Shown piece after piece: positions 1 to 4,603 of a DNA stretch of 6,908 nt (positions within the stretch are counted from its first letter, which is position 1; each line of letters starts with the position of its first letter). The position numbers and the translations under genes are program-made. The stretch comes from Ruminococcaceae bacterium UBA5423. GTDB taxonomy: Bacteria > Bacillota > Clostridia > Oscillospirales > Acutalibacteraceae. The notes beneath the pieces were generated by a model. The model worked only from the letters and a program-made list of their open reading frames with translations. It had not been told where the DNA came from and did no database searches. The stretch is from the NCBI GenBank assembly GCA_002409375.1, contig DHNF01000036.1:2107-9014 (forward strand). Reading direction: 5' to 3'.

Positions 1-2
1 TC

Positions 3-122
3 TATTATAGCGGGGAAAAGTGGGTGATTATGACGAAAAAACGGCGGCAGTCAAATAAAATCAAAGGGACAGGCATATTTGGTTATTTTGCTATTTCTGG
101 AATTGATAAAATATTAATTTAA
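3..122 (+). CDS. possible 3' end of an unidentified rightward ORF (partial)
   Basis: The third frame is open from the left edge to a TAA at 120-122 and would encode about 39 residues with a basic stretch (TKKRRQSNKIK) followed by an aromatic, hydrophobic tail. I do not recognise the sequence. It could be the C-terminus of a gene that starts outside the window, or a short ORF from the ATG at 30. The hairpin at 139-172 just downstream fits a gene end but is better explained by the leftward gene. The open stretch is short enough to be chance, so this is only a possibility. Confidence 0.2.
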   Translation, partial: YYSGEKWVIMTKKRRQSNKIKGTGIFGYFAISGIDKILI

Positions 123-138
123 TATGTTCAAAAAATAA

Positions 139-172
139 AAAAGCCGGTTTCCAAAAATGGAAACAGCTTTTA
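139..172 (-). terminator. intrinsic terminator of the leftward gene at 212-523
   Basis: The arms AAAGC-CG-GTTTCC and GGAAAC-A-GCTTT pair around an A-rich loop, with a small internal mismatch. Read leftward, the stem is followed by a run of T (TTTTTTATTTTTT), a classic Rho-independent terminator about 40 bases beyond the stop codon at 212. Read rightward it has only a four-T tail, so it may also act weakly on a gene entering from the left. Confidence 0.75.
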
Positions 173-211
173 GATTTCTATGTATAGAATTAATACATTA
201 AGATCATTATC

Positions 212-523
212 CTACACTGTGTTATGTATAAAAGAAGTGATCTTATTAATGGGTATATCAGCCATTGAACCTAAACTTTCAATAATAAAATTTCCATGAT
301 AATAATATCCCTTTAGATTTCCTTTATTAGGATAACCGATAGAGTATTCGGGAACCGGGCCAATATGTGTAACAAGCCTTACAAAACTGTTGTTGACAGA
401 AAAAATTACTCCTGTGAATCCAATTCCCGATTGACCGCCGCTTTGTGTAATTATGGTTACTGTTTCACCTATATAACGGCTGAGGTTTTCTATAAAATTA
501 TCTTTAATTGTTTCAAAATGCAA
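212..523 (-). CDS. small conserved protein of unknown function, cysteine-free paralogue
   Basis: A 103-residue protein with no signal peptide or membrane segment. It is a clear paralogue of the product of 667-1011: 36 of 51 residues are identical over positions 8-58, including GETVTI (19-24), SGGQSG (28-33), GFTGVI (35-40), VNN-FVRL (43-50) and IGP-P (54-58), and both end in a DIPI...SF-HN-V tail. The V/I/T-rich core looks like a small beta-barrel, and I associate such sequences loosely with DUF2642-type small proteins of sporulating Firmicutes, but I cannot assign a function. The start is TTG at 523-521. No in-frame Met occurs before residue 87, and GGAGGGG lies 5 bases upstream. Unlike its partner it contains no Cys, and residues 59-85 carry a Tyr/Gly/Asn stretch instead of the Cys-containing insert. 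Confidence 0.8.
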   Translation of the reverse strand: MHFETIKDNFIENLSRYIGETVTIITQSGGQSGIGFTGVIFSVNNSFVRLVTHIGPVPEYSIGYPNKGNLKGYYYHGNFIIESLGSMADIPINKITSFIHNTV

Positions 524-528
524 AGCAA

Positions 529-535
529 CCCCTCC
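529..535 (-). promoter_or_regulatory. Shine-Dalgarno supporting a TTG start
   Basis: GGAGGGG on the leftward strand, 5 bases before TTG (7 from the GGAGG core). It is the main evidence that the gene at 212-523 begins at this non-ATG codon. Confidence 0.7.
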
Positions 536-597
536 ATATCTGCAGCTATTATTATACTATTCTATAAATTAAAAATTGAAACCTGTCTTTTTACATA

Positions 598-636
598 CAA
601 AATGGATCCTCTGTGTTTCATAGAGGATCCATTTTG
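598..636 (-). terminator. 15-bp perfect hairpin between the two paralogues, probable terminator of 667-1011
   Basis: CAAAATGGATCCTCT at 598-612 pairs perfectly with AGAGGATCCATTTTG at 622-636 around a 9-base loop. It lies about 30 bases past the stop codon of the leftward gene at 667-1011. Read leftward the last arm ends in TTTTG, so the U-tract is short, but the stem is strong. It separates the two paralogues and would let them be transcribed as independent units. Confidence 0.6.
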
Positions 637-666
637 CAGGCATACTTTTTTAATCAAAAAATAGTG

Positions 667-1011
667 TTATACAGCGTTATGGACGAATGATGCAATTCTA
701 TCGATTGGGATATCGGTCACGGAGCCGACTACGTTGTTACCGCCATAACCTCTGCCGTAATTGCCTCTGTCGCAACTACAATTGTTGCCGTAATTGTTGC
801 GTCCGTAATTATTACATGCGTTTCCAAGAGCGCAACCCGGCGCAGGCCCTATTCTGGTGATTAATCTGACAAAGCAATTATTAACCGCAAGGATTACACC
901 TGTAAAGCCATCTCCTGATTGTCCGCCGCTTGTTGTAAAAATAGTGACAGTTTCACCGACAAATCGTCTAAGGTGATCTACAAAATTGTCGTTATATACT
1001 GTGCCATCCAT
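667..1011 (-). CDS. small conserved protein of unknown function with Cys/Gly/Asn/Tyr-rich insert
   Basis: A 114-residue protein, paralogous to the product of 212-523. The order is: an N-terminal helix-like segment (5-17), a conserved Val/Thr/Gly core (19-58), then a low-complexity insert at about 60-93 rich in Asn, Gly, Tyr and Arg (NNYGRNNYGNN, NYGRGYGGNN) with Cys at 60, 66, 78 and 80, and finally a DIPI...SFVHNAV tail. Cys46 replaces a Ser of the paralogue. Such Gly/Tyr/Asn/Cys segments are common in structural coat-type proteins, and a sporulation-type promoter may lie upstream, so a spore surface role is possible but unproven. The start was set at ATG 1011-1009 rather than an upstream in-frame Met at 1053 because AAGGAGA lies 9 bases before it. 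Confidence 0.8.
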   Translation of the reverse strand: MDGTVYNDNFVDHLRRFVGETVTIFTTSGGQSGDGFTGVILAVNNCFVRLITRIGPAPGCALGNACNNYGRNNYGNNCSCDRGNYGRGYGGNNVVGSVTDIPIDRIASFVHNAV

Positions 1012-1020
1012 GGATTGATT

Positions 1021-1027
1021 TCTCCTT
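1021..1027 (-). promoter_or_regulatory. Shine-Dalgarno deciding the start at 1011
   Basis: AAGGAGA on the leftward strand, 9 bases from the ATG at 1011. An upstream in-frame ATG at 1053 would add 14 residues that have no counterpart in the paralogue. Confidence 0.75.
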
Positions 1028-1055
1028 ATAAATATAATTTTGATGACAAGCATCT

Positions 1056-1086
1056 ATTATAATTTATGCTGGAGAATAATATTTGT
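1056..1086 (-). promoter_or_regulatory. candidate promoter of 667-1011, sigma-K-like or sigma-A -10
   Basis: Leftward strand: CATAAATTA at 1068-1060 matches the sigma-K -10 form CATAnnnTA, and an AC lies 16 bases upstream (1086-1085); the sigma-K -35 is only a short AC-centred element, so the spacing is close but about one base short of the usual. The same bases hold a perfect TATAAT (1061-1056) with no good TTGACA at 17 bases, so a sigma-A promoter with a weak -35 is the alternative. The 5' leader would be about 40 bases. Confidence 0.4.
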
Positions 1087-1133
1087 CCCACATATTTAAT
1101 TAACCTGGTGATAATAGTGCTCTACCTATGATT

Positions 1134-1508
1134 TTACGCTTTCCACAGGCTGTGCAAGTTGCAATAGGCATAAACAGCCTCAACTTCATCGTCCTCGCAC
1201 AAGGCAAAGCACACTTTAGGGGCATCGCCGGGTTTTAACTCTTTCATCTGATTACCAAGCTTTGTTTGAAGGGATACCCATTCAATGTAATGCTCCGGCA
1301 CCATTGGGTGCTCTACCGATCCGACGGTAACAAACACTTTGTTGCCTTCAACCTGATATACCGGCACATGCTTTTCAACTGATGCATCTGTTGTTCCCGG
1401 GATAATTTCTGTCATCTTTTGGCCACAGCATATAATATTGACCCCACTGTCTTTCACCTTTGTCACAATATTGCCGCAATGCTCACAAATGAAGAATTTC
1501 TGCTTCAT
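1134..1508 (-). CDS. dfx: desulfoferrodoxin, superoxide reductase (class I, 2Fe)
   Basis: A 124-residue cytosolic superoxide reductase, reducing superoxide to hydrogen peroxide without making oxygen; electrons normally come from rubredoxin. The N-terminal desulforedoxin-like domain has the four Cys of centre I (C8, C11, C27, C28, in CEHC and CCG). The catalytic neelaredoxin domain has centre II ligands H47 (in EKHVP), H67 (in EHPM), H73, C116 and H119 (in CNLHS), plus the lid residues E45 and K46. The length is normal for class I. AGGAGG at 1516-1521 precedes ATG by 7 bases. It diverges from a ferredoxin-membrane protein-thioredoxin-rubredoxin operon, and that rubredoxin is the obvious electron donor (inference). 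No convincing terminator is seen between its stop and the next leftward gene. Confidence 0.97.
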   Translation of the reverse strand: MKQKFFICEHCGNIVTKVKDSGVNIICCGQKMTEIIPGTTDASVEKHVPVYQVEGNKVFVTVGSVEHPMVPEHYIEWVSLQTKLGNQMKELKPGDAPKVCFALCEDDEVEAVYAYCNLHSLWKA

Positions 1509-1546
1509 CGTCTTTCCTCCTAGTTTTGAGTGTTTCTCAAAATATG

Positions 1547-1552
1547 ATTATA
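1547..1552 (-). promoter_or_regulatory. candidate -10 element of the dfx promoter
   Basis: A perfect TATAAT on the leftward strand with a predicted transcription start near 1540. No good -35 lies 16-18 bases upstream; that position carries the palindrome TGCAT-GA-ATGCA (1565-1576) instead. A weak -35 covered by a dyad suggests factor-controlled transcription, but the factor is unknown. Confidence 0.4.
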
Positions 1553-1586
1553 TTAAGTAGTAAGTGCATGAATGCATAATTCTAAG

Positions 1587-1603
1587 ACTTACTAACACTA
1601 AGT
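1587..1603. promoter_or_regulatory. dyad ACTTA-N7-TAAGT in the dfx/ferredoxin divergent region
   Basis: Perfect 5-bp half-sites separated by 7 bases. It lies about 55 bases upstream of the predicted dfx start. It could be a regulator site; the sequence alone does not say for which protein. Confidence 0.3.
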
Positions 1604-1634
1604 ATACACAATTGGTTAGCGGTTTACTGTGACT

Positions 1635-1652
1635 AAGTTACACTACTAACTT
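1635..1652. promoter_or_regulatory. dyad AAGTTA-N6-TAACTT within a possible rightward promoter spacer
   Basis: Perfect 6-bp half-sites with a 6-base spacer. It fills the gap between a possible -35 GTGACT (1629-1634) and a possible -10 TATACT (1652-1657), whose spacing is 17 bases. An operator at this place would normally repress. It also overlaps one of two GTGACTA sites (1629-1641) and abuts a Fur-like sequence (1652-1670). Confidence 0.35.
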
Positions 1653-1739
1653 ATACTGATTCTCATTAAAAACATAGAATACTTCCCGGACTTTTTCCGT
1701 TTAGCTACGTTGTCGTCGGTCGGCAGGCTTAAAAGTATG

Positions 1740-1780
1740 GTGACTATATCACAGACCGATTTTACATATCACTGTATACT
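1740..1780 (+). promoter_or_regulatory. candidate Crp-type activated promoter of the redox operon
   Basis: The dyad GTGA-CTATA-TCAC (1740-1752) is centred 29 bases before a -10-like TATACT (1775-1780), which places it near -41 of a start at about 1787; that is the class II position for CRP/FNR activators. No good -35 is present, as expected for such promoters. The seven-base ATATCAC at 1746 repeats at 1766, two helical turns away. The spacer between the half-sites is 5 bases, one less than in the E. coli CRP consensus. A similar site, GTGACTAAGTTAC, lies at 1629-1641. Confidence 0.45.
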
Positions 1781-1819
1781 TAAGACCAACATTAACCAAT
1801 AAATATTGGAGGGAAATCA

Positions 1820-2032
1820 ATGCAAGCAACAAAGAAACGTAAGAAATATGCTGTTGTGTTTAAAGACGATTGCGTTGCTTGCGGGTGTTGCGCCAAGGTT
1901 TGTCCGAAAAGTGCAATCACCATTGCAAGCGGCATATATGCAATTGTGGACGATAACAAATGTATAGGATGCAGTAAATGTGCGACAGAATGTCCGGCTT
2001 CAGTCATTGAGATTTGCGAGGGTTGCATATGA
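1820..2032 (+). CDS. 2[4Fe-4S] ferredoxin
   Basis: A 70-residue cytosolic electron carrier with two cluster motifs of the CxxCxxCxxxCP type: C18, C21, C24, C28-P29 and C48, C51, C54, C58-P59. Three further Cys (C23, C66 and C69) are present; the C-terminal CEGC could bind metal or form a disulfide, but this is speculation. A basic stretch (TKKRKK, residues 4-9) precedes the first motif. GGAGGG at 1808-1813 lies 6 bases before ATG. The stop overlaps the start of the membrane Fe-S gene in ATGA, so the two are probably translationally coupled. It most likely delivers low-potential electrons to that membrane protein or takes them from it. Confidence 0.93.
   Translation: MQATKKRKKYAVVFKDDCVACGCCAKVCPKSAITIASGIYAIVDDNKCIGCSKCATECPASVIEICEGCI
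2018..2022 (+). promoter_or_regulatory. Shine-Dalgarno deciding the start of the membrane Fe-S gene
   Basis: GAGGG, 6 bases before ATG 2029. It favours ATG 2029 over an in-frame TTG at 2014, which has no such site. Confidence 0.6.
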
Positions 2033-2619
2033 AAAAGCGCTGGTATGATTATTTGTGGATTTTTTCAGCCGTCTATTTAATTATTGGCTTTTTTAACATT
2101 CTGTTTGCATGGATTGGTCTATTGTGCTTTTTTATCCCGCTCATTATATCAGTAGCTGGTGGAGGAAAGGCTTATTGCAACCGTTACTGCGGTAGGGGGC
2201 AGCTTTTTTCCCTGTTAGGCGGGCGTTTTGGTCTTTCCAGACAGAAAAGTCCACCCAAATTTTTACGCAGAAAATGGTTTCGTTATGCGTTCTTGACTTT
2301 CTTTTTCGCTATGTTTTTCCAGATGATATGGAACACCTGGCTTGTTTTTGAAGGTGCACAAAGCCTGCGCCAGGTTGTTACGCTCCTTTGGACCTTTAAG
2401 CTCCCTTGGCACTGGGCATATCACGGCACATCGGTGTCATCATGGGCGGTGCAGTTCGCATTCGGATTTTATGGCGTCATGCTTACCTCCACCGTATTAG
2501 GAATTATCACGATGGTGACATTTAAACCCCGCACTTGGTGTGTCTACTGCCCAATGGGTACAATGACACAGCTAATTTGTAAAGCAAAAAGCGGCAAAAT
2601 AATTAAGTTAAGAAAATAA
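2029..2619 (+). CDS. membrane 4Fe-4S binding protein, NapH/YccM-like
   Basis: A 196-residue integral membrane protein. Hydrophobic segments lie at about 8-44 (one or two passes), 84-107 and 139-165, and the loop between them is basic. Two Cys pairs stand out: C50-xxx-C54 right after the first hydrophobic block, and C171-xx-C174-P in a TWCVYCPMGT motif after the last one, with C184 nearby. The CxxCPxG pattern is typical of the NapH/MauN/RnfC-neighbour 4Fe-4S membrane family (COG0348 type), but the usual extra ferredoxin motifs at the C-terminus are absent. The two pairs may share one cluster at the cytoplasmic face (inference). It overlaps the ferredoxin gene by 4 bases and is followed after 30 bases by thioredoxin, which suggests that it exchanges electrons between these carriers and a membrane pool. 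Confidence 0.8.
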   Translation: MKKRWYDYLWIFSAVYLIIGFFNILFAWIGLLCFFIPLIISVAGGGKAYCNRYCGRGQLFSLLGGRFGLSRQKSPPKFLRRKWFRYAFLTFFFAMFFQMIWNTWLVFEGAQSLRQVVTLLWTFKLPWHWAYHGTSVSSWAVQFAFGFYGVMLTSTVLGIITMVTFKPRTWCVYCPMGTMTQLICKAKSGKIIKLRK

Positions 2620-2649
2620 ATATAATTTATAAGTTAGGAGAATGATACA

Positions 2650-2961
2650 ATGTCAACTATCACTATTACAAAGGACAATTTTCAAAAAGAAGTTATCGAA
2701 AGCGCAAAGCCTGTTTTGTTGGATTTCTGGGCAGGTTGGTGCGGTCCTTGCCGAATGATTTCTCCGCTGATTGATGAGGTGGCTGAAGAGATGTCAGAAG
2801 TCACGGTTGGAAAGGTTAATATTGATGAGCAGAGCGAGCTTGCATCAGCGTTTAATGTCATGAGTATACCAACGCTTATTGTAATGAAAGACGGCAAGGT
2901 TATAAATAAGGAAATAGGTGCAATGTCCAAAAGGCAGATTATATCCATGTTAAATGAATAA
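2650..2961 (+). CDS. trxA: thioredoxin
   Basis: A 103-residue classical thioredoxin, the cytosolic dithiol-disulfide carrier. It has the active site WCGPC (W30-C31-G32-P33-C34), the buried Asp25, the cis-proline P74 in SIPTL, and the usual C-terminal helix; there is no signal peptide. AGGAG at 2636-2640 lies 9 bases before ATG. No thioredoxin reductase is encoded in the window, so reduction must come from elsewhere, either from a distant reductase or through the ferredoxin and membrane Fe-S protein encoded just upstream (inference). It lies in the same transcription unit as the rubredoxin, 21 bases downstream. Confidence 0.97.
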   Translation: MSTITITKDNFQKEVIESAKPVLLDFWAGWCGPCRMISPLIDEVAEEMSEVTVGKVNIDEQSELASAFNVMSIPTLIVMKDGKVINKEIGAMSKRQIISMLNE

Positions 2962-2982
2962 ACTAATTTTAGGAGGATGAAA

Positions 2983-3141
2983 ATGAAGTATGTATGTGAC
3001 ATTTGCGGTTGGGAGTATGACGAAACTGTAGGCGATCCCGATAACGGCATTGCTGCAGGAACCAAATTTGAAGATCTCCCGGATGATTTTGAATGTCCTA
3101 TTTGCGGGGCGGGCAAAGAAGATTTTAGTATCGCCCAGTGA
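2983..3141 (+). CDS. rubredoxin
   Basis: A 52-residue protein with a single Fe(Cys)4 site: CDICG (C5, C8) and CPICG (C38, C41), with the usual conserved aromatic residues (Y3, W10, Y12, F29, F36) and the [12 protein letters not shown] segment. The length is normal for the family. It is too short to show up under common ORF length cut-offs. AGGAGG at 2971-2976 lies 6 bases before the chosen ATG; another in-frame ATG at 2977 abuts the Shine-Dalgarno site and is unlikely to be used. It is the last gene of the redox operon and the natural electron donor of the divergent superoxide reductase. Confidence 0.97.
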   Translation: MKYVCDICGWEYDETVGDPDNGIAAGTKFEDLPDDFECPICGAGKEDFSIAQ

Positions 3142-3156
3142 TTGAGGCAAGCCGCC

Positions 3157-3205
3157 AACAGTAAAAAACTCGTGCCGATAATAGCGGCACGAGTTTTTTA
3201 CTGTT
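3157..3205. terminator. bidirectional terminator shared by the redox operon and the Crp/Fnr gene
   Basis: A 21-bp perfect stem (3157-3177 with 3185-3205) and a 7-base loop. The stem holds six A on one arm and six T on the other, so it works as a U-tract terminator in both directions. It begins 15 bases past the rubredoxin stop, and its right arm covers the last codon and stop (3198-3200) of the leftward regulator gene. Confidence 0.93.
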
Positions 3206-3857
3206 CAGACAGCATTTGCAGCTTTTTTCTGTTTTTTATTTGCACAGTACCGCGGGAGAGAACGACCATTCCCTCAGATTGAAAATAACGGAGCATTCGT
3301 GTTACAACTTCGCGGGCAGTGCCCATATGTGCAGCAATTCTTTCATGGGTAATCTTAAGTAATTCGCTTTCCTCCAGCACACTTTCTTCCAGCAAAAAAC
3401 CGGCAAGTCTTTTATCAAAGCTTTTCCACATTATCTGCTCAATAAGCCACATTACTTCAGAAAAGCGCGAGGCCATAATCTGGTTGGTGTAATTTGCAAC
3501 TGCAATAGAAGAGTCCATCAATTTTTTATAAACATCGGGCGGGATAATCCATAATTCCGTGTCTTTTTCAGCTTCGATGGATATATCGAACTGAATACTC
3601 TGCATAGTACATGATGCGGAAAACAGACAGATATCTCCTTCAAAAAGCCGGTAAATTGTCACTTCTTTGCCCTCTTGTGAAAGAATAAATGCCCGTAACT
3701 GCCCGGTATGTATAATAAAAAGTCCTAAACAATCGTCCGATCCACTGTGTAATAGTGTACCCTTAACCGCCGTGCGCCTTAATGCATACTGATTCAAAAG
3801 TTTTTGTTCACTAACGGTTAGCTTATCCCAGATTGGAAATAAGTGCTCAAACTCCAT
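3198..3857 (-). CDS. Crp/Fnr-family transcriptional regulator
   Basis: A 219-residue protein with an N-terminal cyclic-nucleotide-binding-type beta-barrel (about 12-110, with G-F-E-G-D turns), a long dimerisation helix (about 118-148) and a C-terminal winged helix (about 165-210). The recognition helix TAREVVTRMLRYF (180-192) has R182, E183 and R187 where E. coli CRP has R180, E181 and R185, which read the GTGA half-site. The phosphate-cassette motif of cAMP binding (GEL...R-S/T) is not clear, and the N-terminal Cys cluster of Fnr is absent; Cys occur at 43, 77 and 83 (DICLFSASC). The ligand is therefore unknown and could be redox-related. GGGAG at 3865-3869 precedes the ATG. It may control the adjoining redox operon or the hyp operon (inference). 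Confidence 0.93.
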   Translation of the reverse strand: MEFEHLFPIWDKLTVSEQKLLNQYALRRTAVKGTLLHSGSDDCLGLFIIHTGQLRAFILSQEGKEVTIYRLFEGDICLFSASCTMQSIQFDISIEAEKDTELWIIPPDVYKKLMDSSIAVANYTNQIMASRFSEVMWLIEQIMWKSFDKRLAGFLLEESVLEESELLKITHERIAAHMGTAREVVTRMLRYFQSEGMVVLSRGTVQIKNRKKLQMLSEQ

Positions 3858-3879
3858 ATAATCGCTCCCTTTATGAACT

Positions 3880-3909
3880 ATTATACTTTATTAAAACGAT
3901 AAGAGTCAA
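3880..3909 (-). promoter_or_regulatory. sigma-A promoter of the Crp/Fnr gene
   Basis: Leftward strand: TTGACT (3909-3904), an 18-base spacer and a perfect TATAAT (3885-3880), giving a start near 3873 and a leader of about 15 bases. This is the best sigma-A match in the window. Confidence 0.8.
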
Positions 3910-3945
3910 TTAAATAATGCTCACTGAACCAAACGTTAATAGTAT

Positions 3946-3991
3946 AAACTCCCTGTAGCCACTGTATTACAAGCTGTTGCAAGGAGTTTTT
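3946..3991 (+). terminator. orphan terminator-like hairpin upstream of the hyp operon
   Basis: AAACTCC (3946-3952) pairs with GGAGTTT (3983-3989), extended by imperfect pairing of CTG-TAGC with GCTGTTGCAA inside the stem; T-tract TTTTT at 3987-3991. It terminates rightward, yet no rightward gene precedes it: the neighbouring gene runs leftward from 3857. It may end a short leader or small RNA (possible attenuator of the hyp operon), or be a relic. Confidence 0.5.
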
Positions 3992-4098
3992 ATTGTTCTA
4001 ATTATAGGATTTTATTAAATGTTTCCTTTTTAATATGGAGTTGTCCTGCTAGCTTACGGACTTTGTTTAAATAAGGGGAATGAATTACTTCCAAATAT

Positions 4099-4127
4099 CT
4101 GTCATATATATGTTTTATATTTATAAA
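4099..4127 (+). promoter_or_regulatory. possible promoter of the hyp operon
   Basis: CTGTCA (4 of 6 matches to TTGACA), a 17-base spacer and TATAAA (5 of 6). The start would be near 4134, leaving almost no leader before the Shine-Dalgarno site at 4135, so the true promoter may lie further upstream. The rest of the 287-base gap between the regulator and the hyp operon holds the regulator's promoter and the orphan hairpin; I see no gene in it. Confidence 0.3.
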
Positions 4128-4134
4128 ACAGAAC

Positions 4135-4140
4135 GGTGAG
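4135..4140 (+). promoter_or_regulatory. GGTGAG Shine-Dalgarno deciding the start at 4145
   Basis: GGTGA is complementary to the CACC region of the anti-Shine-Dalgarno sequence and lies just before ATG 4145. A GTG at 4136 is in frame but overlaps this site and has no Shine-Dalgarno of its own. The same GGTGAG precedes hypF, at 4836-4841. Confidence 0.6.
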
Positions 4141-4144
4141 TAAT

Positions 4145-4603
4145 ATGATTAAATTAGTGGCCGTAGGCAATCGATTAATGATGGATGATGGGATTGCAAT
4201 TAGGGTTGCTGAGGAATTAAGAAATAGATTCACCTGTCTGCAACTTGATATAATAATTGGAGAGACAGATTGCCACAGCAGCTTTTATTTGTTAAACGAT
4301 AATGACTTTGTCATTATTCTTGATGCCATGTATATGGGTGAGGAGTCGGGAAGTGTCCATGTATTCAGTCTTGATGCATTATCAAATCCATCCGGTTCTT
4401 GTACGCAGCACGATATGAGTATACTTGAGTTAATGAGGCTTTATAACTGCAAATTCAAGGGCTGTATTATCGGTATCGAAGTGGCTGATATTGGTTTTGG
4501 CGATTGTCTAAGCCCTGTTTTAATGGAGAAATTCCCAAAGGTTTGCTCAGAGGTTGAAAGCGTTATTAAAAACATAATATTGGAGGAAACAGGCTATGCA
4601 TGA
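4145..4603 (+). CDS. hydrogenase maturation endopeptidase (HyaD/HybD/HycI family)
   Basis: A 152-residue nickel-dependent protease that removes the C-terminal tail of a NiFe-hydrogenase large subunit after nickel insertion. The family signature GNxLxxDDG is present as GNRLMMDDG (8-16). By alignment with E. coli HybD, whose nickel ligands are E16, D62 and H93, the equivalents are D15, D60 (in ILDAMYMG) and H89 (in QHDMS). The length is normal. It is the first gene of the maturation operon and overlaps the HypA-like gene by 8 bases. The large subunit it would process is not in the window. ATG 4145 is preferred to GTG 4136 because of GGTGAG and because the family usually begins with a Met shortly before the first beta strand. 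Confidence 0.9.
   Translation: MIKLVAVGNRLMMDDGIAIRVAEELRNRFTCLQLDIIIGETDCHSSFYLLNDNDFVIILDAMYMGEESGSVHVFSLDALSNPSGSCTQHDMSILELMRLYNCKFKGCIIGIEVADIGFGDCLSPVLMEKFPKVCSEVESVIKNIILEETGYA

Noticed and set aside
365..664. Rightward open frame opposite the paralogue at 212-523
   Set aside because: It is antisense to a conserved gene and its Shine-Dalgarno, runs through the 598-636 hairpin, and shows no recognisable domain.
1671..1735. Possible riboswitch in the leader of the ferredoxin operon
   Set aside because: Only short stems such as CGGA/TCCG are visible and no known riboswitch core could be recognised.
1796..1809. CCAATA/TATTGG palindrome touching the ferredoxin Shine-Dalgarno
   Set aside because: The loop would be only 2-4 bases with a weak AT-rich stem, so a real RNA switch is unlikely.
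1792..2028. Leftward open frame across the ferredoxin gene
   Set aside because: It is an antisense shadow of the Cys-rich ferredoxin, which has clear motifs and a Shine-Dalgarno.
2014..2028. TTG start for the membrane Fe-S gene
   Set aside because: ATG 2029 has GAGGG at the right distance and forms the usual ATGA overlap with the ferredoxin stop.
2682..3158. Leftward open frames across thioredoxin and rubredoxin (also 2950-3150)
   Set aside because: They are antisense shadows of two certain genes, and their sequences look like low-quality translations.
4080..4139. Possible 19-codon leader peptide ORF just before the protease
   Set aside because: The Shine-Dalgarno is too close to its ATG, and the AT-rich codon run shows no regulatory pattern.
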